Below, piece after piece: positions 6,712 to 13,927 of a DNA stretch of 18,958 nt (its first letter is position 1; each line of letters starts with the position of its first letter). The notes under the pieces are model-generated. The model did no database searches, was not told where the DNA came from, and saw only the letters and a program-made list of their open reading frames with translations. The DNA comes from Micrococcales bacterium UBA2465. Its GTDB lineage: Bacteria; Actinomycetota; Actinomycetes; Actinomycetales; Microbacteriaceae. The translations under genes were made by a program, and so were the position numbers. The stretch covers positions 1-18,958 of the forward strand of contig DDPP01000045.1 in assembly GCA_002342255.1 (NCBI GenBank). Reading direction: 5' to 3'.

Positions 6712-7404
6712 CTAGGCCTTGACTTCGCTTCTCGAGGAACCCTTTAGAGTCGATGCATAAATGTCAATGTATTCCTGACCACTTAGCTTCATCAGTTCGT
6801 AAGTAATTTCGTCAGTAACTGCTCGAAGCACCAATCTGTCGCCCTCCATGCCAGCGAATCTGGAAAAATCTAAAGGCTCGCCCACGATGACGCCGATTCG
6901 TCGAATTCTTGGTAGCTTCTTTCCAATGGGCTGCACCTTCTCTGTGTCAATCATCGCCACTGGGAAAACTGGAACCTTGGCTTCTAGCACCATTCGGGCG
7001 ATTCCGGTCCGGCCCCGGAATAGTCTTCCATCGGGAGATCTTGTTCCCTCTGGGTAAATACCTAGGAGCTGGCCTTGCCCCAGAACCTGTAAACCAGTGT
7101 TCAATGCAGCTTCGGAAGCCTTACCACCACTGCGATCGATTGGTAGTTGCCCGGTGGATTTGAAGAACCACCTGGAAAAAGTTCCTTTGATTCCTTTACC
7201 GGTAAAGTATTCGCTTTTAGCTAGAAAAACTACTGGTCTACGCAACATGAGAGGTAAGAAAATTGAATCCGAAAAAGATAAGTGATTGCTAGCCAGAATT
7301 GCTGCACCGTCACTAGGAATTTTATCTGCGCCACGAATCCACGGACGGAAAAGAACTTTCAGCAGCGGCCCGAGCACAATGTTCTTCAGGATGAAGTACC
7401 ACAT
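6712..7404 (-). CDS. Lysophospholipid acyltransferase (PlsC-like)
   Basis: A 230-residue 1-acyl-sn-glycerol-3-phosphate acyltransferase family protein, which transfers an acyl chain to lysophosphatidate or a related acceptor at the inner face of the membrane. The catalytic NHxxxxD box is NHLSFSD (40-46), and the phosphate-binding motif is YPEGTRSPDG (117-126). A hydrophobic N-terminus (about 1-19) probably anchors it. The 1-acylglycerol-3-phosphate activity is inferred from the family; other acyl acceptors are possible. ATG start with a perfect AGGAGG site 7 bases upstream. It lies 39 bp after the glucokinase gene and 2 bp before the DAHP synthase gene, so the three are probably cotranscribed. 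From memory the M. tuberculosis counterpart is Rv2182c, in the same neighbourhood. Confidence 0.92.
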   Translation of the reverse strand: MWYFILKNIVLGPLLKVLFRPWIRGADKIPSDGAAILASNHLSFSDSIFLPLMLRRPVVFLAKSEYFTGKGIKGTFSRWFFKSTGQLPIDRSGGKASEAALNTGLQVLGQGQLLGIYPEGTRSPDGRLFRGRTGIARMVLEAKVPVFPVAMIDTEKVQPIGKKLPRIRRIGVIVGEPLDFSRFAGMEGDRLVLRAVTDEITYELMKLSGQEYIDIYASTLKGSSRSEVKA

Positions 7405-7443
7405 AACTGAACCTCCTACTCGACTTTTGGACGGGCTATAAGT

Positions 7444-8394
7444 TTACTTCGAGCTTGAATGCGCTCTTGCCAGGTCTGCGGCACCGATGGCACCAGCCTC
7501 ATTGGTGAGCAAAGCAGCAACAATGCTGATTTCTGGTCTAAATCCTTTAGCCGGAAGGTGTTCAAGGTATGCCCGGCGGATCGGTTGCAACAATCTATCT
7601 CCAAGTAAGCTCACCCCACCTCCGATTACCGCCACCTCTGGATCTAAGATGGCAACCATCGAAGCGATTGCTATACCAATGTTTGTGCCCAGTTCTTCTA
7701 ATAGCTCCAATGCGGCAGGATCATTTTCTTGAATTGCCTCAAAAATCATCTGACCGTCGAGATTTTCAGCTCCACCGGAAAGTTCCAAAAGACGCTTAGC
7801 TTTTTCAACACCTGAGTTGACCAAATCTTTGGCATTGTTCAAAAGCGCTGTTCCGGAGGCATACTGCTCTAAACAGCCGCGTTGACCGCAACCGCATGGT
7901 TTACCATTTGGCACGAAACGCCAGTGTCCAAGTTCTGCACCAATACCGAAACCACCTCGGAACAGGCGACCATCGGTAACAATCGCCCCACCAACGCCGG
8001 TTCCGATAGTTATCATCATCATGTTGGAAATACCTTTTGCAGCTCCAAAACGATGTTCTGCCCAACCAGCAGCGTTGGCATCATTCTCTATAAACACCGG
8101 TAGGCCGAGACGTGATTCCAATTTTGCCTTCAACGGTTCATTTCGCCAATTTAGATTCGGAGAATACATCACTTCGGATTGACTAGCGTTGATAAAACCA
8201 GCAGCCGCAACTCCAACGGCCAATAATTCTTCTCCAGCTCTAAGATCTTCGACCAAATGAACTACAGCTTCAATTATCGCCTCGGGGTCATTAGCCGGAG
8301 TTGGAACACGATCTTCCCGAATTACCGAGTCATCGGCACCGAGCAATACACCGGCAATCTTGGTGCCCCCAATGTCAATACCAACTGTCTTCAT
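7444..8394 (-). CDS. ROK-family glucokinase
   Basis: A 316-residue ROK sugar kinase, most likely ATP-dependent glucokinase making glucose 6-phosphate in the cytoplasm. The phosphate loop is DIGGTK (7-12). ENDANAAGWAEHRFG (103-117) holds the substrate- and catalytic-Asp region, TIGTGVGG (129-136) is the second phosphate motif, and GHW...CGCGQRGCLE (H157, C167, C169, C174) is the structural zinc site. The frame is open 30 codons further upstream, but the ATG at 8394-8392 is chosen: it puts the GIDIGGTK strand at residue 5, as in the family, and has a GAGGG site just upstream; the extension looks non-coding and would cover the likely promoter. A TAAAAT -10 lies at 8434-8429 on the minus strand. 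From memory, Corynebacterium also has its glucokinase next to this acyltransferase. Confidence 0.92.
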   Translation of the reverse strand: MKTVGIDIGGTKIAGVLLGADDSVIREDRVPTPANDPEAIIEAVVHLVEDLRAGEELLAVGVAAAGFINASQSEVMYSPNLNWRNEPLKAKLESRLGLPVFIENDANAAGWAEHRFGAAKGISNMMMITIGTGVGGAIVTDGRLFRGGFGIGAELGHWRFVPNGKPCGCGQRGCLEQYASGTALLNNAKDLVNSGVEKAKRLLELSGGAENLDGQMIFEAIQENDPAALELLEELGTNIGIAIASMVAILDPEVAVIGGGVSLLGDRLLQPIRRAYLEHLPAKGFRPEISIVAALLTNEAGAIGAADLARAHSSSK

Positions 8395-8428
8395 GTCCCT
8401 CAAACCCTTAATTACGGCTAACTTGGCA

Positions 8429-8434
8429 ATTTTA
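8429..8434 (-). promoter_or_regulatory. Candidate -10 of the glucokinase-plsC-aroG unit
   Basis: TAAAAT on the minus strand (5 of 6 consensus bases) lies 34 bases upstream of the chosen glucokinase ATG, predicting a leader of about 28 nt that includes GAGGG. No good -35 is found at 16-18 bp spacing. The 130-bp divergent region 8395-8524 also carries TAGAGT at 8492-8497 on the plus strand, a possible -10 for the acyl-CoA ligase gene. Confidence 0.4.
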
Positions 8435-8524
8435 CCCCCTTGCCCTAGCCAAGTCCTAGTAGTTCTTTGCCAGCAAGGCCCCAAAAATCGGTAGAGTTAT
8501 GGAAAGTGTTATTGACAGTTCCCA

Positions 8525-10375
8525 ATGGAGGCGAATTTGAAGACTTTTGAAGTCCCAAGCATGGTCACTTCAGACCTAAAGAGCAATATCACCAATCTGC
8601 TAATTTCTCGAGTAGATAAAGATCCTTCCCTTGACTTGATGTCAAAACAGACTTCACCAAATGTTTGGGAACCGGTAACCGCTGCCGACTACCTAGCCGA
8701 AGTAAAAGCGCTGGCTAAAGGTTTCATCGCCGCAGGAATTAAACCTGGCCAACGGGTTGGAATCATGAGTCACACTCGCTACGAGTGGGCCTTGGCAGAT
8801 TTCGCCTTGTGGTTTGCCGGAGCTATATCCGTTCCTATTTATGAAAGCTCAGCACCTAGCCAGATTGAATGGATTTTGGGCGATTCAGGTGCGACTGCCT
8901 GTATTTTTGAAACCTCTGATCTAACCGCTCTTTTCAAAACGGTAGAGAAGAATCTTCCGGCAGTAAAGCAGCACTGGGTTATCGAAGGTAACGATTTTAC
9001 AGAACTTTTGAATCAAGGAAAATCAGTAAGTGACCAAGTTCTTGAAGAACGCAGAGCGAGTGCAAATTTAGATTCTGTAGCTACCATCATCTACACTTCT
9101 GGAACAACCGGAAAACCTAAGGGCTGTGAACTGTCTCATCGCGGTTTCGTGGATCTTTGTCTAAACGCTCAGGCTGTTCTGCCACAGGTAGTTTGTCCAG
9201 GCGGGTCAACCGTTCTGTTCTTACCGATGGCTCACGTTTTTGCAAGATTTGTCTCGGTCCTTTGCGCAGCATCTGGAGTTCGAGTGGGGCATCAACCAGA
9301 TGCGAAAAATGTGGCACCAGCCATGCAAAGTTTTCACCCAACATTTTTACTTGCAGTTCCCAGAGTTTTTGAGAAAGTTTATAACTCTGCCGAACAGCGA
9401 GCTGAGTCAGCCGGTAAAGGAAAAATCTTCCGGTCAGCAGCTGAAGTTGCAATTCAATGGTCAACAGCTCTAGATAGTCCGAAAGGTCCAGGTCTAGCGC
9501 TGAATCTAAAACACAAGTTGTTCGATGTTTTGGTATACAAAAAACTTCGTGCCGCGATGGGTGGAGAAGTCAAGTATGCAATCAGCGGTGGTGGCCCACT
9601 TGGAGCTAGACTCGGCCACTTCTATCGAGCAATCGGCTTGATTGTTCTCGAGGGCTACGGTCTAACCGAAACAACCGCACCGGTTACTATCGGAAGACCA
9701 GACAAACTGAAGATCGGAAAAGTTGGCTTTGCATTACCTGGCTGTGCTGTGGCAATAGCCGATGATGGTGAGATCCTGATAAAGGGCTCAAATGTGCTCA
9801 AAAGTTATTGGAAGAATCCAGAGGCAACCGCTTCAGCCATCGAAGGCGAATGGTTTAGAACAGGTGATATCGGCAATCTAGACGAAGATGGGTTCTTGGC
9901 TATTACCGGGCGCAAAAAAGAGTTGATTATCACAGCTGGAGGGAAAAACGTCGCCCCAGCTTTGCTCGAAGATCCGCTGCGTGCAAACCCACTAATTAGT
10001 CAGGCCGTCGTTATTGGCGATGCAAAACCTTTTGTTTCAGCTCTAATTTCTCTGGACGAGGAGATGCTGCCACTGTGGCTAAAGAATAACGGTTTCGAAG
10101 AAGAACTTTCCTTAGAGCAGGCTAGAAACAACCCACTAGTTCTAGCCGAAGTCTCCAAAGCAATTGAAGAGGTAAACAAAGATTTTTCAACAGCTGAGTC
10201 GATTAGAAAATTTGCTTTACTGCCTGAGGACTTGACCGAGAAGAGCGGACATCTAACCCCGTCATTGAAAATAAAGCGAGGTCAAGTCAGCGCAGATTAC
10301 GATTACCTAGTAGATGACCTCTATGCGGAAAGCGCCAAATCTACCTGTCACAACATTGGTGACATTAAGGTCTAA
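8525..10375 (+). CDS. Long-chain acyl-CoA ligase (FadD15-like AMP-binding protein)
   Basis: A 616-residue adenylate-forming enzyme that activates fatty acids to acyl-AMP and then acyl-CoA. It has the core P-loop TSGTTGKPKG (191-200), the A5 motif GYGLTETTAP (377-386), the A7 region EWFRTGDIG (442-450), hinge and A8 region GRKKELIITAGGKNVAP (462-478), and the C-terminal catalytic Lys582 in LTPSLKIKR. The length fits long-chain AMP-forming ligases of the FadD15 type (from memory Rv2187, same neighbourhood). The start is uncertain: the ATG at 8525 has no ribosome site, whereas the in-frame TTG at 8537 is preceded at 5 bases by GGAGG (8527-8531), giving 612 residues. The stop interlocks with the deformylase stop (CTAA at 10372-10375). 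Confidence 0.93.
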   Translation: MEANLKTFEVPSMVTSDLKSNITNLLISRVDKDPSLDLMSKQTSPNVWEPVTAADYLAEVKALAKGFIAAGIKPGQRVGIMSHTRYEWALADFALWFAGAISVPIYESSAPSQIEWILGDSGATACIFETSDLTALFKTVEKNLPAVKQHWVIEGNDFTELLNQGKSVSDQVLEERRASANLDSVATIIYTSGTTGKPKGCELSHRGFVDLCLNAQAVLPQVVCPGGSTVLFLPMAHVFARFVSVLCAASGVRVGHQPDAKNVAPAMQSFHPTFLLAVPRVFEKVYNSAEQRAESAGKGKIFRSAAEVAIQWSTALDSPKGPGLALNLKHKLFDVLVYKKLRAAMGGEVKYAISGGGPLGARLGHFYRAIGLIVLEGYGLTETTAPVTIGRPDKLKIGKVGFALPGCAVAIADDGEILIKGSNVLKSYWKNPEATASAIEGEWFRTGDIGNLDEDGFLAITGRKKELIITAGGKNVAPALLEDPLRANPLISQAVVIGDAKPFVSALISLDEEMLPLWLKNNGFEEELSLEQARNNPLVLAEVSKAIEEVNKDFSTAESIRKFALLPEDLTEKSGHLTPSLKIKRGQVSADYDYLVDDLYAESAKSTCHNIGDIKV

Positions 10376-10869
10376 CGCAGAAACCAATCGGTTTGTCTAA
10401 GCTTAGCCATCGCAATTTTCCGCTCTTCAGGGCTGAGTCGGTCTATGTATACCAACCCGTTCAGATGATCTAATTCGTGTTGCAGGACTTGAGCCATTAC
10501 CCCAGCGCCAGACAAAGTAATCCTTGAACCATCAAGCTGATAGCCTGACAATTTTGCGTGCGGATACCTTGCAACAAGATGCCATAAACCTGGCACCGAT
10601 AAGCATCCTTCTTCTACCAATTCTGGCTCGCCAGAAACTTCTAAGTTCTCTGGATTAATTAGGTACCCGACCTTTTCCTCGATATTGAAACTAAACGCTC
10701 TAAGGCTTATCCCAATTTGGTTTGCAGCAACACCAGCTCGACCAGGCTCTCTAGTAGTGTCCAATAGATCTTCAATCAGGGATTTAGCAGCTGGACCAAA
10801 GTCTTGGATAGGGTCGCAGACAGTTTTGAGTACCGGATCTCCGAAGCGACGGATAAGTCTTACTGCCAC
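10372..10869 (-). CDS. def: Peptide deformylase
   Basis: Removes the N-formyl group from nascent proteins; a metal-dependent cytoplasmic enzyme of 165 residues, close to the usual length. The three family motifs are present: motif I GRAGVAANQIG (43-53; the common form is GxGLAAxQ, so the second glycine is replaced by an Ala-Gly pair and Leu by Val), motif II EEGCLSVP (87-93, metal ligand C89), and motif III QHELDHLNG (130-138, HExxH with H131, E132, H135). Start is GTG; its G is also the last base of the upstream ATPase stop (TAGTG), so translation is probably coupled, and no strong ribosome site of its own is visible. It closes a two-gene minus-strand unit. The stop interlocks with that of the acyl-CoA ligase gene. 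Confidence 0.95.
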   Translation of the reverse strand: MAVRLIRRFGDPVLKTVCDPIQDFGPAAKSLIEDLLDTTREPGRAGVAANQIGISLRAFSFNIEEKVGYLINPENLEVSGEPELVEEGCLSVPGLWHLVARYPHAKLSGYQLDGSRITLSGAGVMAQVLQHELDHLNGLVYIDRLSPEERKIAMAKLRQTDWFLR

Positions 10870-12053
10870 TAGTTGTTCTTCGTTAGGCCTTCAATGACCA
10901 GTGCAGCCAACTCGCGAGCTGCTTCTCTTGTGTTCTTGTTCAGTTGATCAAACTTGATCACCGAACCAGCTGCTAAGGCTGGATCATATGGAATCTTTAC
11001 TACGGCACGAACTCGAGATTTGAAGTGAGTTTCAATCTCATCCAGTTTCACCAAGTTAGTGCCCTGAGTTGCAGTATTTAGTGCAACTACCGATTGCCTC
11101 ACTAGTTGACCATAGCCATTTGCTTCCAGCCAGGTAAGTGTCTCAGAGGCCAATCGTGCTTCATCCACCGAACCACCGGAAACTATAACTAAACCGTTGG
11201 CGCGCTGCAGAGTTGGACGCATTACCGAGTGAACAATTCCAGTTCCACAGTCAGTCAAAATCACCGAATAGTAGCGAGCTGCCATATCGGCAACCACGTT
11301 GTAATCTCCTTCGTCAAATGCTTCAGAAAGCATCGGATCACTGTCGGAGGCTAAAACGTGAAGTCTTGTTGCATCTCTGGAAACCATGTTGGCAAAATCT
11401 GTAAATCCGTCTATAGCTGCTGCTCGATTGACCACATCTCTTACGGTAAACCTTGTTGATTTACTCACGCGTTCGGCAAGGGTTCCACGGTCAGGGTTGG
11501 CATCGATAGCGATTACTCGGTCTTCACGAGCCAAGGCCATGGCCATTCCAAGCAATGTTGAGACGGTAGTTTTTCCAACACCGCCTTTACGAGTGAGCAC
11601 AGGGACGAATCTAGCCCCACCTTCAAGTGGTGCCGCAATTCTGGCGTCAATGGCCTTGCGTTCACGAACCTTTAGACTGTCGCCGAGATTAATGCTCTTG
11701 AGCGATAAAAAGTATATAAAGCGTCGGAAACCTGATTCTGGCGCAGGTCTATTCTTTGGCGATACGTCAATGAGTCGGTCAGCAGTGAGCATTGCGGCAG
11801 GTTCTGGCTGGTCGAACGTGTCACCTCGCAAGGAATCTCGTCTGGTGTAACCTGTTTGAGCTGAGGCTAGGACATCCGTTTCATCTGCGCCAGCACCGGC
11901 AACAATAGCGGTTGACGAAGTGACAACTTTAATGGTTGAGGTGGTCGGGCTTAAATCGATAGTTCCAGCGTCCAGGACAACTTCAGTCAGATCTGATTGC
12001 TCACTCTGGTCGACCTTGCGTCTTCTAGAAACTTTTTCTGGTTTTTCAGTCAC
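10869..12053 (-). CDS. MinD/ParA-like P-loop ATPase with long disordered leader
   Basis: A 394-residue ParA/MinD superfamily protein. The first ~110 residues are low-complexity, rich in Ser, Thr, Asp and Ala with a basic patch (RRRKVD, 10-15), and contain no recognised domain. A bridging stretch with FRRFIYFLSL (109-118) and a charged helix precedes the ATPase core, which starts at about 148. The deviant Walker A is KGGVGKTT (156-163), with signature Lys156 and catalytic Lys161. IAIDANPDRGT (181-191) replaces the usual DLDPQ strand, and LTDCGTG is the Walker B equivalent. Such proteins position cargo or act in secretion and septum placement; the cargo here is unknown and no parB lies nearby. 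GTG start with AGGA about 10 bases upstream. It is coupled by a TAGTG overlap to def and diverges from another ParA gene. Confidence 0.85.
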   Translation of the reverse strand: MTEKPEKVSRRRKVDQSEQSDLTEVVLDAGTIDLSPTTSTIKVVTSSTAIVAGAGADETDVLASAQTGYTRRDSLRGDTFDQPEPAAMLTADRLIDVSPKNRPAPESGFRRFIYFLSLKSINLGDSLKVRERKAIDARIAAPLEGGARFVPVLTRKGGVGKTTVSTLLGMAMALAREDRVIAIDANPDRGTLAERVSKSTRFTVRDVVNRAAAIDGFTDFANMVSRDATRLHVLASDSDPMLSEAFDEGDYNVVADMAARYYSVILTDCGTGIVHSVMRPTLQRANGLVIVSGGSVDEARLASETLTWLEANGYGQLVRQSVVALNTATQGTNLVKLDEIETHFKSRVRAVVKIPYDPALAAGSVIKFDQLNKNTREAARELAALVIEGLTKNN

Positions 12054-12075
12054 GCTTAGAAATCCTCATTTTCAC

Positions 12076-12090
12076 AGACCGCTAAGGTCT
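12076..12090. promoter_or_regulatory. Dyad at the predicted start site of the MinD-like gene
   Basis: AGACC and GGTCT form a perfect 5-bp inverted repeat around a 5-nt centre (12076-12080 and 12086-12090). It lies directly downstream of the candidate -10 of the minus-strand gene, so it spans the expected transcription start, a typical operator position. In RNA it could form a small 5'-leader hairpin upstream of the ribosome site. The plus-strand reading has T's after it but no upstream gene, so it is not a terminator. Function is inferred. Confidence 0.35.
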
Positions 12091-12119
12091 TTTATGCTTC
12101 GGTAAGTCTATTCTCTCAA
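12091..12119 (-). promoter_or_regulatory. Candidate promoter of the MinD-like/def unit
   Basis: On the minus strand TTGAGA (12119-12114; 5 of 6) and CATAAA (12096-12091; 4 of 6) are separated by 17 nt, predicting initiation near 12084 and a leader of about 30 nt holding the AGGA site of the GTG start. A short TTCGA/TCGAA dyad with a 4-nt centre (12124-12137) sits just upstream of the -35. Confidence 0.45.
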
Positions 12120-12214
12120 AGAGTTCGAAATCTCGAATAGCCTCTGAACGGCTTGTTATCCCTGTATTCATGGGAAAAACAACACTTTGACATAACTATT
12201 TTGCCATCCACAGG

Positions 12215-12229
12215 TAGCCTAGAACAGTG
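12215..12229 (+). promoter_or_regulatory. -10 element and leaderless GTG start of parA
   Basis: TAGCCT (12215-12220), six bases, then GTG (12227-12229): the same spacing as at the prenyl synthase gene. No Shine-Dalgarno precedes the start, and the next codons read HVLSVSALKGGVGKTT, so the GTG cannot be far wrong. A perfect TTGACA at 12187-12192 lies 22 bp before the -10, too far for a standard promoter. Confidence 0.5.
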
Positions 12230-13270
12230 CATGTTTTGAGTGTAAGCGCCCTAAAGGGTGGGGTCGGCAAGACCACCATCACGCTGGGTCTAGCCTCAGC
12301 TGCACTATCACTTGGCGTAAAAACACTGATAGTGGATTTAGACCCTCAAGCTAATGCCAGCAATGGACTAGGTCTAATCGGGGAATACAATCCATCGGCT
12401 GCTGAAGCGATAAAGAAACCTCGTTTAAGCGTTATCATGAAATCCATTCTGGCCTCAACTTGGGCCAAAGGTCAGACTGGACTTTTGGATGTTTTGGTCT
12501 CGCAGAATCGGATCGCCAAGCTAAACATTCCTAACCCAAGTTTTAGAGCACTCTGGAAGTTAGATGAACTGCTTTCAAAAGTCCAAAATGACTACCAACT
12601 GGTAATCATCGATACTCCCCCGAACCTAAATGCACTTACTCGAATGGCATGGGTGGCCAGCGACCGTGTGCTGCTGGTTAGTGAACCGAGTATTAATTCG
12701 GTTATCGGAATCGCTACCGCAACCAAAGCATTGAATGAAATGCGCAGACAAGTTAATCGACAGGTGAGGCTTTTCGGAATTGTGGTAAACAGACTCAGAC
12801 CTACTCTGGCTGAACACCAATACCGAGTGAATGAACTTCAAGAAATCTATCCAGATCTAGTTTCGGAAATAGTTTTTGAGGAGAAGTCCCCTCTGAATCA
12901 ATCGCAAGGAGCAGGTCGATCAATACATTCCTGGCCCGGTCAAGCTGCGGGAAAGCTAGCTGGTAATTTTGATGAACTTCTCAAAGCGGTGTTTGATTCT
13001 TTCAATTCGGAAGAATCGCTACGAACCGAGGCAGTCGGAAAAATATCCTCCAGAAAATCCCATCGAAGGCGCAATTCAGGAATTTCTGATGAACAGGTTA
13101 GACCCAAAACCAGGGATCAACTTTTGACACCAACTCCAGAGAGAATTGAATTAGTTCAGACGTCTCCTGTGTCTGCAGAGTATGAAGAAAAGTTCAAAGA
13201 AGTATTGAAACAAACCATGACTGAAAAGCAAATTCAGGCTTTGCAGAACAACCCTAAGGAAGAAGACTAA
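12227..13270 (+). CDS. Orphan ParA-family ATPase
   Basis: A 347-residue ParA/Soj-type ATPase. It has the deviant Walker A KGGVGKTT (10-17, signature Lys10, catalytic Lys15), the ParA strand VDLDPQAN (36-43) and the Walker B IIDTPPN (127-133). The ATPase fold ends at about 258; the remaining ~90 residues are unusual: a basic patch (SSRKSHRRRNS, 274-284), a Thr/Pro stretch (TPTPE, 301-305) and a terminal amphipathic helix (about 319-340). This tail could bind DNA or a partner, or be phosphorylated. No parB or parS-like TGTTTCACGTGAAACA is seen, so chromosome segregation is not shown; positioning of another cargo is equally possible. The start is GTG at 12227, probably leaderless. Divergent from the MinD-like gene; its stop interlocks with that of the MerR gene (CTAA, 13267-13270). 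Confidence 0.87.
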   Translation: MHVLSVSALKGGVGKTTITLGLASAALSLGVKTLIVDLDPQANASNGLGLIGEYNPSAAEAIKKPRLSVIMKSILASTWAKGQTGLLDVLVSQNRIAKLNIPNPSFRALWKLDELLSKVQNDYQLVIIDTPPNLNALTRMAWVASDRVLLVSEPSINSVIGIATATKALNEMRRQVNRQVRLFGIVVNRLRPTLAEHQYRVNELQEIYPDLVSEIVFEEKSPLNQSQGAGRSIHSWPGQAAGKLAGNFDELLKAVFDSFNSEESLRTEAVGKISSRKSHRRRNSGISDEQVRPKTRDQLLTPTPERIELVQTSPVSAEYEEKFKEVLKQTMTEKQIQALQNNPKEED

Positions 13271-13845
13271 ACGGCTGCTTTGTTTAGGCGGCGCAAAGTC
13301 AATTCATCTAAGTCTTCGACGTGACTTGGGTTTATTTGGGTCAAAGTGGCTTCAACTTCATCGAATACCTTGCTAATCGAAATAGCAAATACACCTTGGC
13401 CACCTTCAAGTAGGTCAATCACCTCGTCTTTAGATGTGCAAAGGTATACCTTTACCCCATCGGAGAGCAAAGTGATCTTCGCTAAGTCATTTATCCCAGC
13501 TTCGCGAAGCTCTTGAATAGCGATTCTAATTTGCTGCAGTGAAATTCCGGTGTCCAAAAATCGTTTTACAAGTTTCAAGACCAAAATGTCGCGAAATGAA
13601 TACAACCGTTGGGTTCCTGAACCTGACGCTCCTCGAACGCTTGGCTGGACTAACTCAGTTCTATCCCAATAATCGAGTTGACGGTAGGTAATTCCTGCAG
13701 CAGCGGCAGCTGAAGTTCCTCGGTAACCTACTTTAGGGTCATGCCAAGGTTGAGCTTCGGCAAACAACTCATCTTGAAGGTATGCGAATTCGCTGGCTTT
13801 GCTTAGATCGATTCGGCCAGTTTCGGTTGTTGGTTCTTGATTCAT
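13267..13845 (-). CDS. MerR-family regulator (Rv1830-like)
   Basis: A 192-residue MerR-type transcription factor. The winged helix-turn-helix covers about 41-110 (YRGTSAAAAAGITYRQLDYW, then a wing with SGTQRLYSF); the C-terminal part (about 119-185) is an effector or dimer domain with no cysteine cluster of metal sensors. It resembles M. tuberculosis Rv1830, which lies close to garA and the Rv1828 gene, as here. The ATG at 13845 is chosen over one 7 codons upstream because GGAGG stands 7 bases before it (the upstream reading would translate the ribosome site). The targets are unknown; by context, division or metabolism. It has its own candidate promoter in the 103-bp gap after ftsR. Confidence 0.88.
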   Translation of the reverse strand: MNQEPTTETGRIDLSKASEFAYLQDELFAEAQPWHDPKVGYRGTSAAAAAGITYRQLDYWDRTELVQPSVRGASGSGTQRLYSFRDILVLKLVKRFLDTGISLQQIRIAIQELREAGINDLAKITLLSDGVKVYLCTSKDEVIDLLEGGQGVFAISISKVFDEVEATLTQINPSHVEDLDELTLRRLNKAAV

Positions 13846-13927
13846 GAACTGGCCTCCTTCCAACATTCAGGTAATGGTTGAACCTTTAGTTAATTCTCGC
13901 GGATACCGCTGACTAACTGGGATTAAT

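Noticed and set aside
8395..8484. Upstream extension of the glucokinase frame
   Set aside because: The 30 added residues do not resemble the family, and they cover the candidate -10; the ATG at 8394 has its own ribosome site.
8512..8517. TTGACA just upstream of the acyl-CoA ligase ATG
   Set aside because: A matching -10 would fall inside the gene, past the start codon.
12076..12096. Hairpin with T's on the plus strand read as a terminator
   Set aside because: No plus-strand gene lies upstream of it, the stem has only five pairs, and the T's overlap the minus-strand -10.
12187..12192. Perfect TTGACA upstream of parA
   Set aside because: Spacing to the TAGCCT -10 is 22 bp and no other -10 fits at 16-18 bp, so it is not called as part of the promoter.
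12204..12212. CCATCCACA upstream of parA, shared with the first MraZ box (539-547)
   Set aside because: Only one GTGG unit is present, without the 10-bp-phased repeats that MraZ needs; a 9-base match alone is weak.
13846..13866. Upstream ATG for the MerR gene
   Set aside because: It would translate the GGAGG ribosome site of the better-placed ATG at 13845.
13899..13909. GCGG-ATA-CCGC hairpin after ftsR
   Set aside because: A stem of four pairs with no U-tract on either strand; not a terminator. It may be part of the merR leader.
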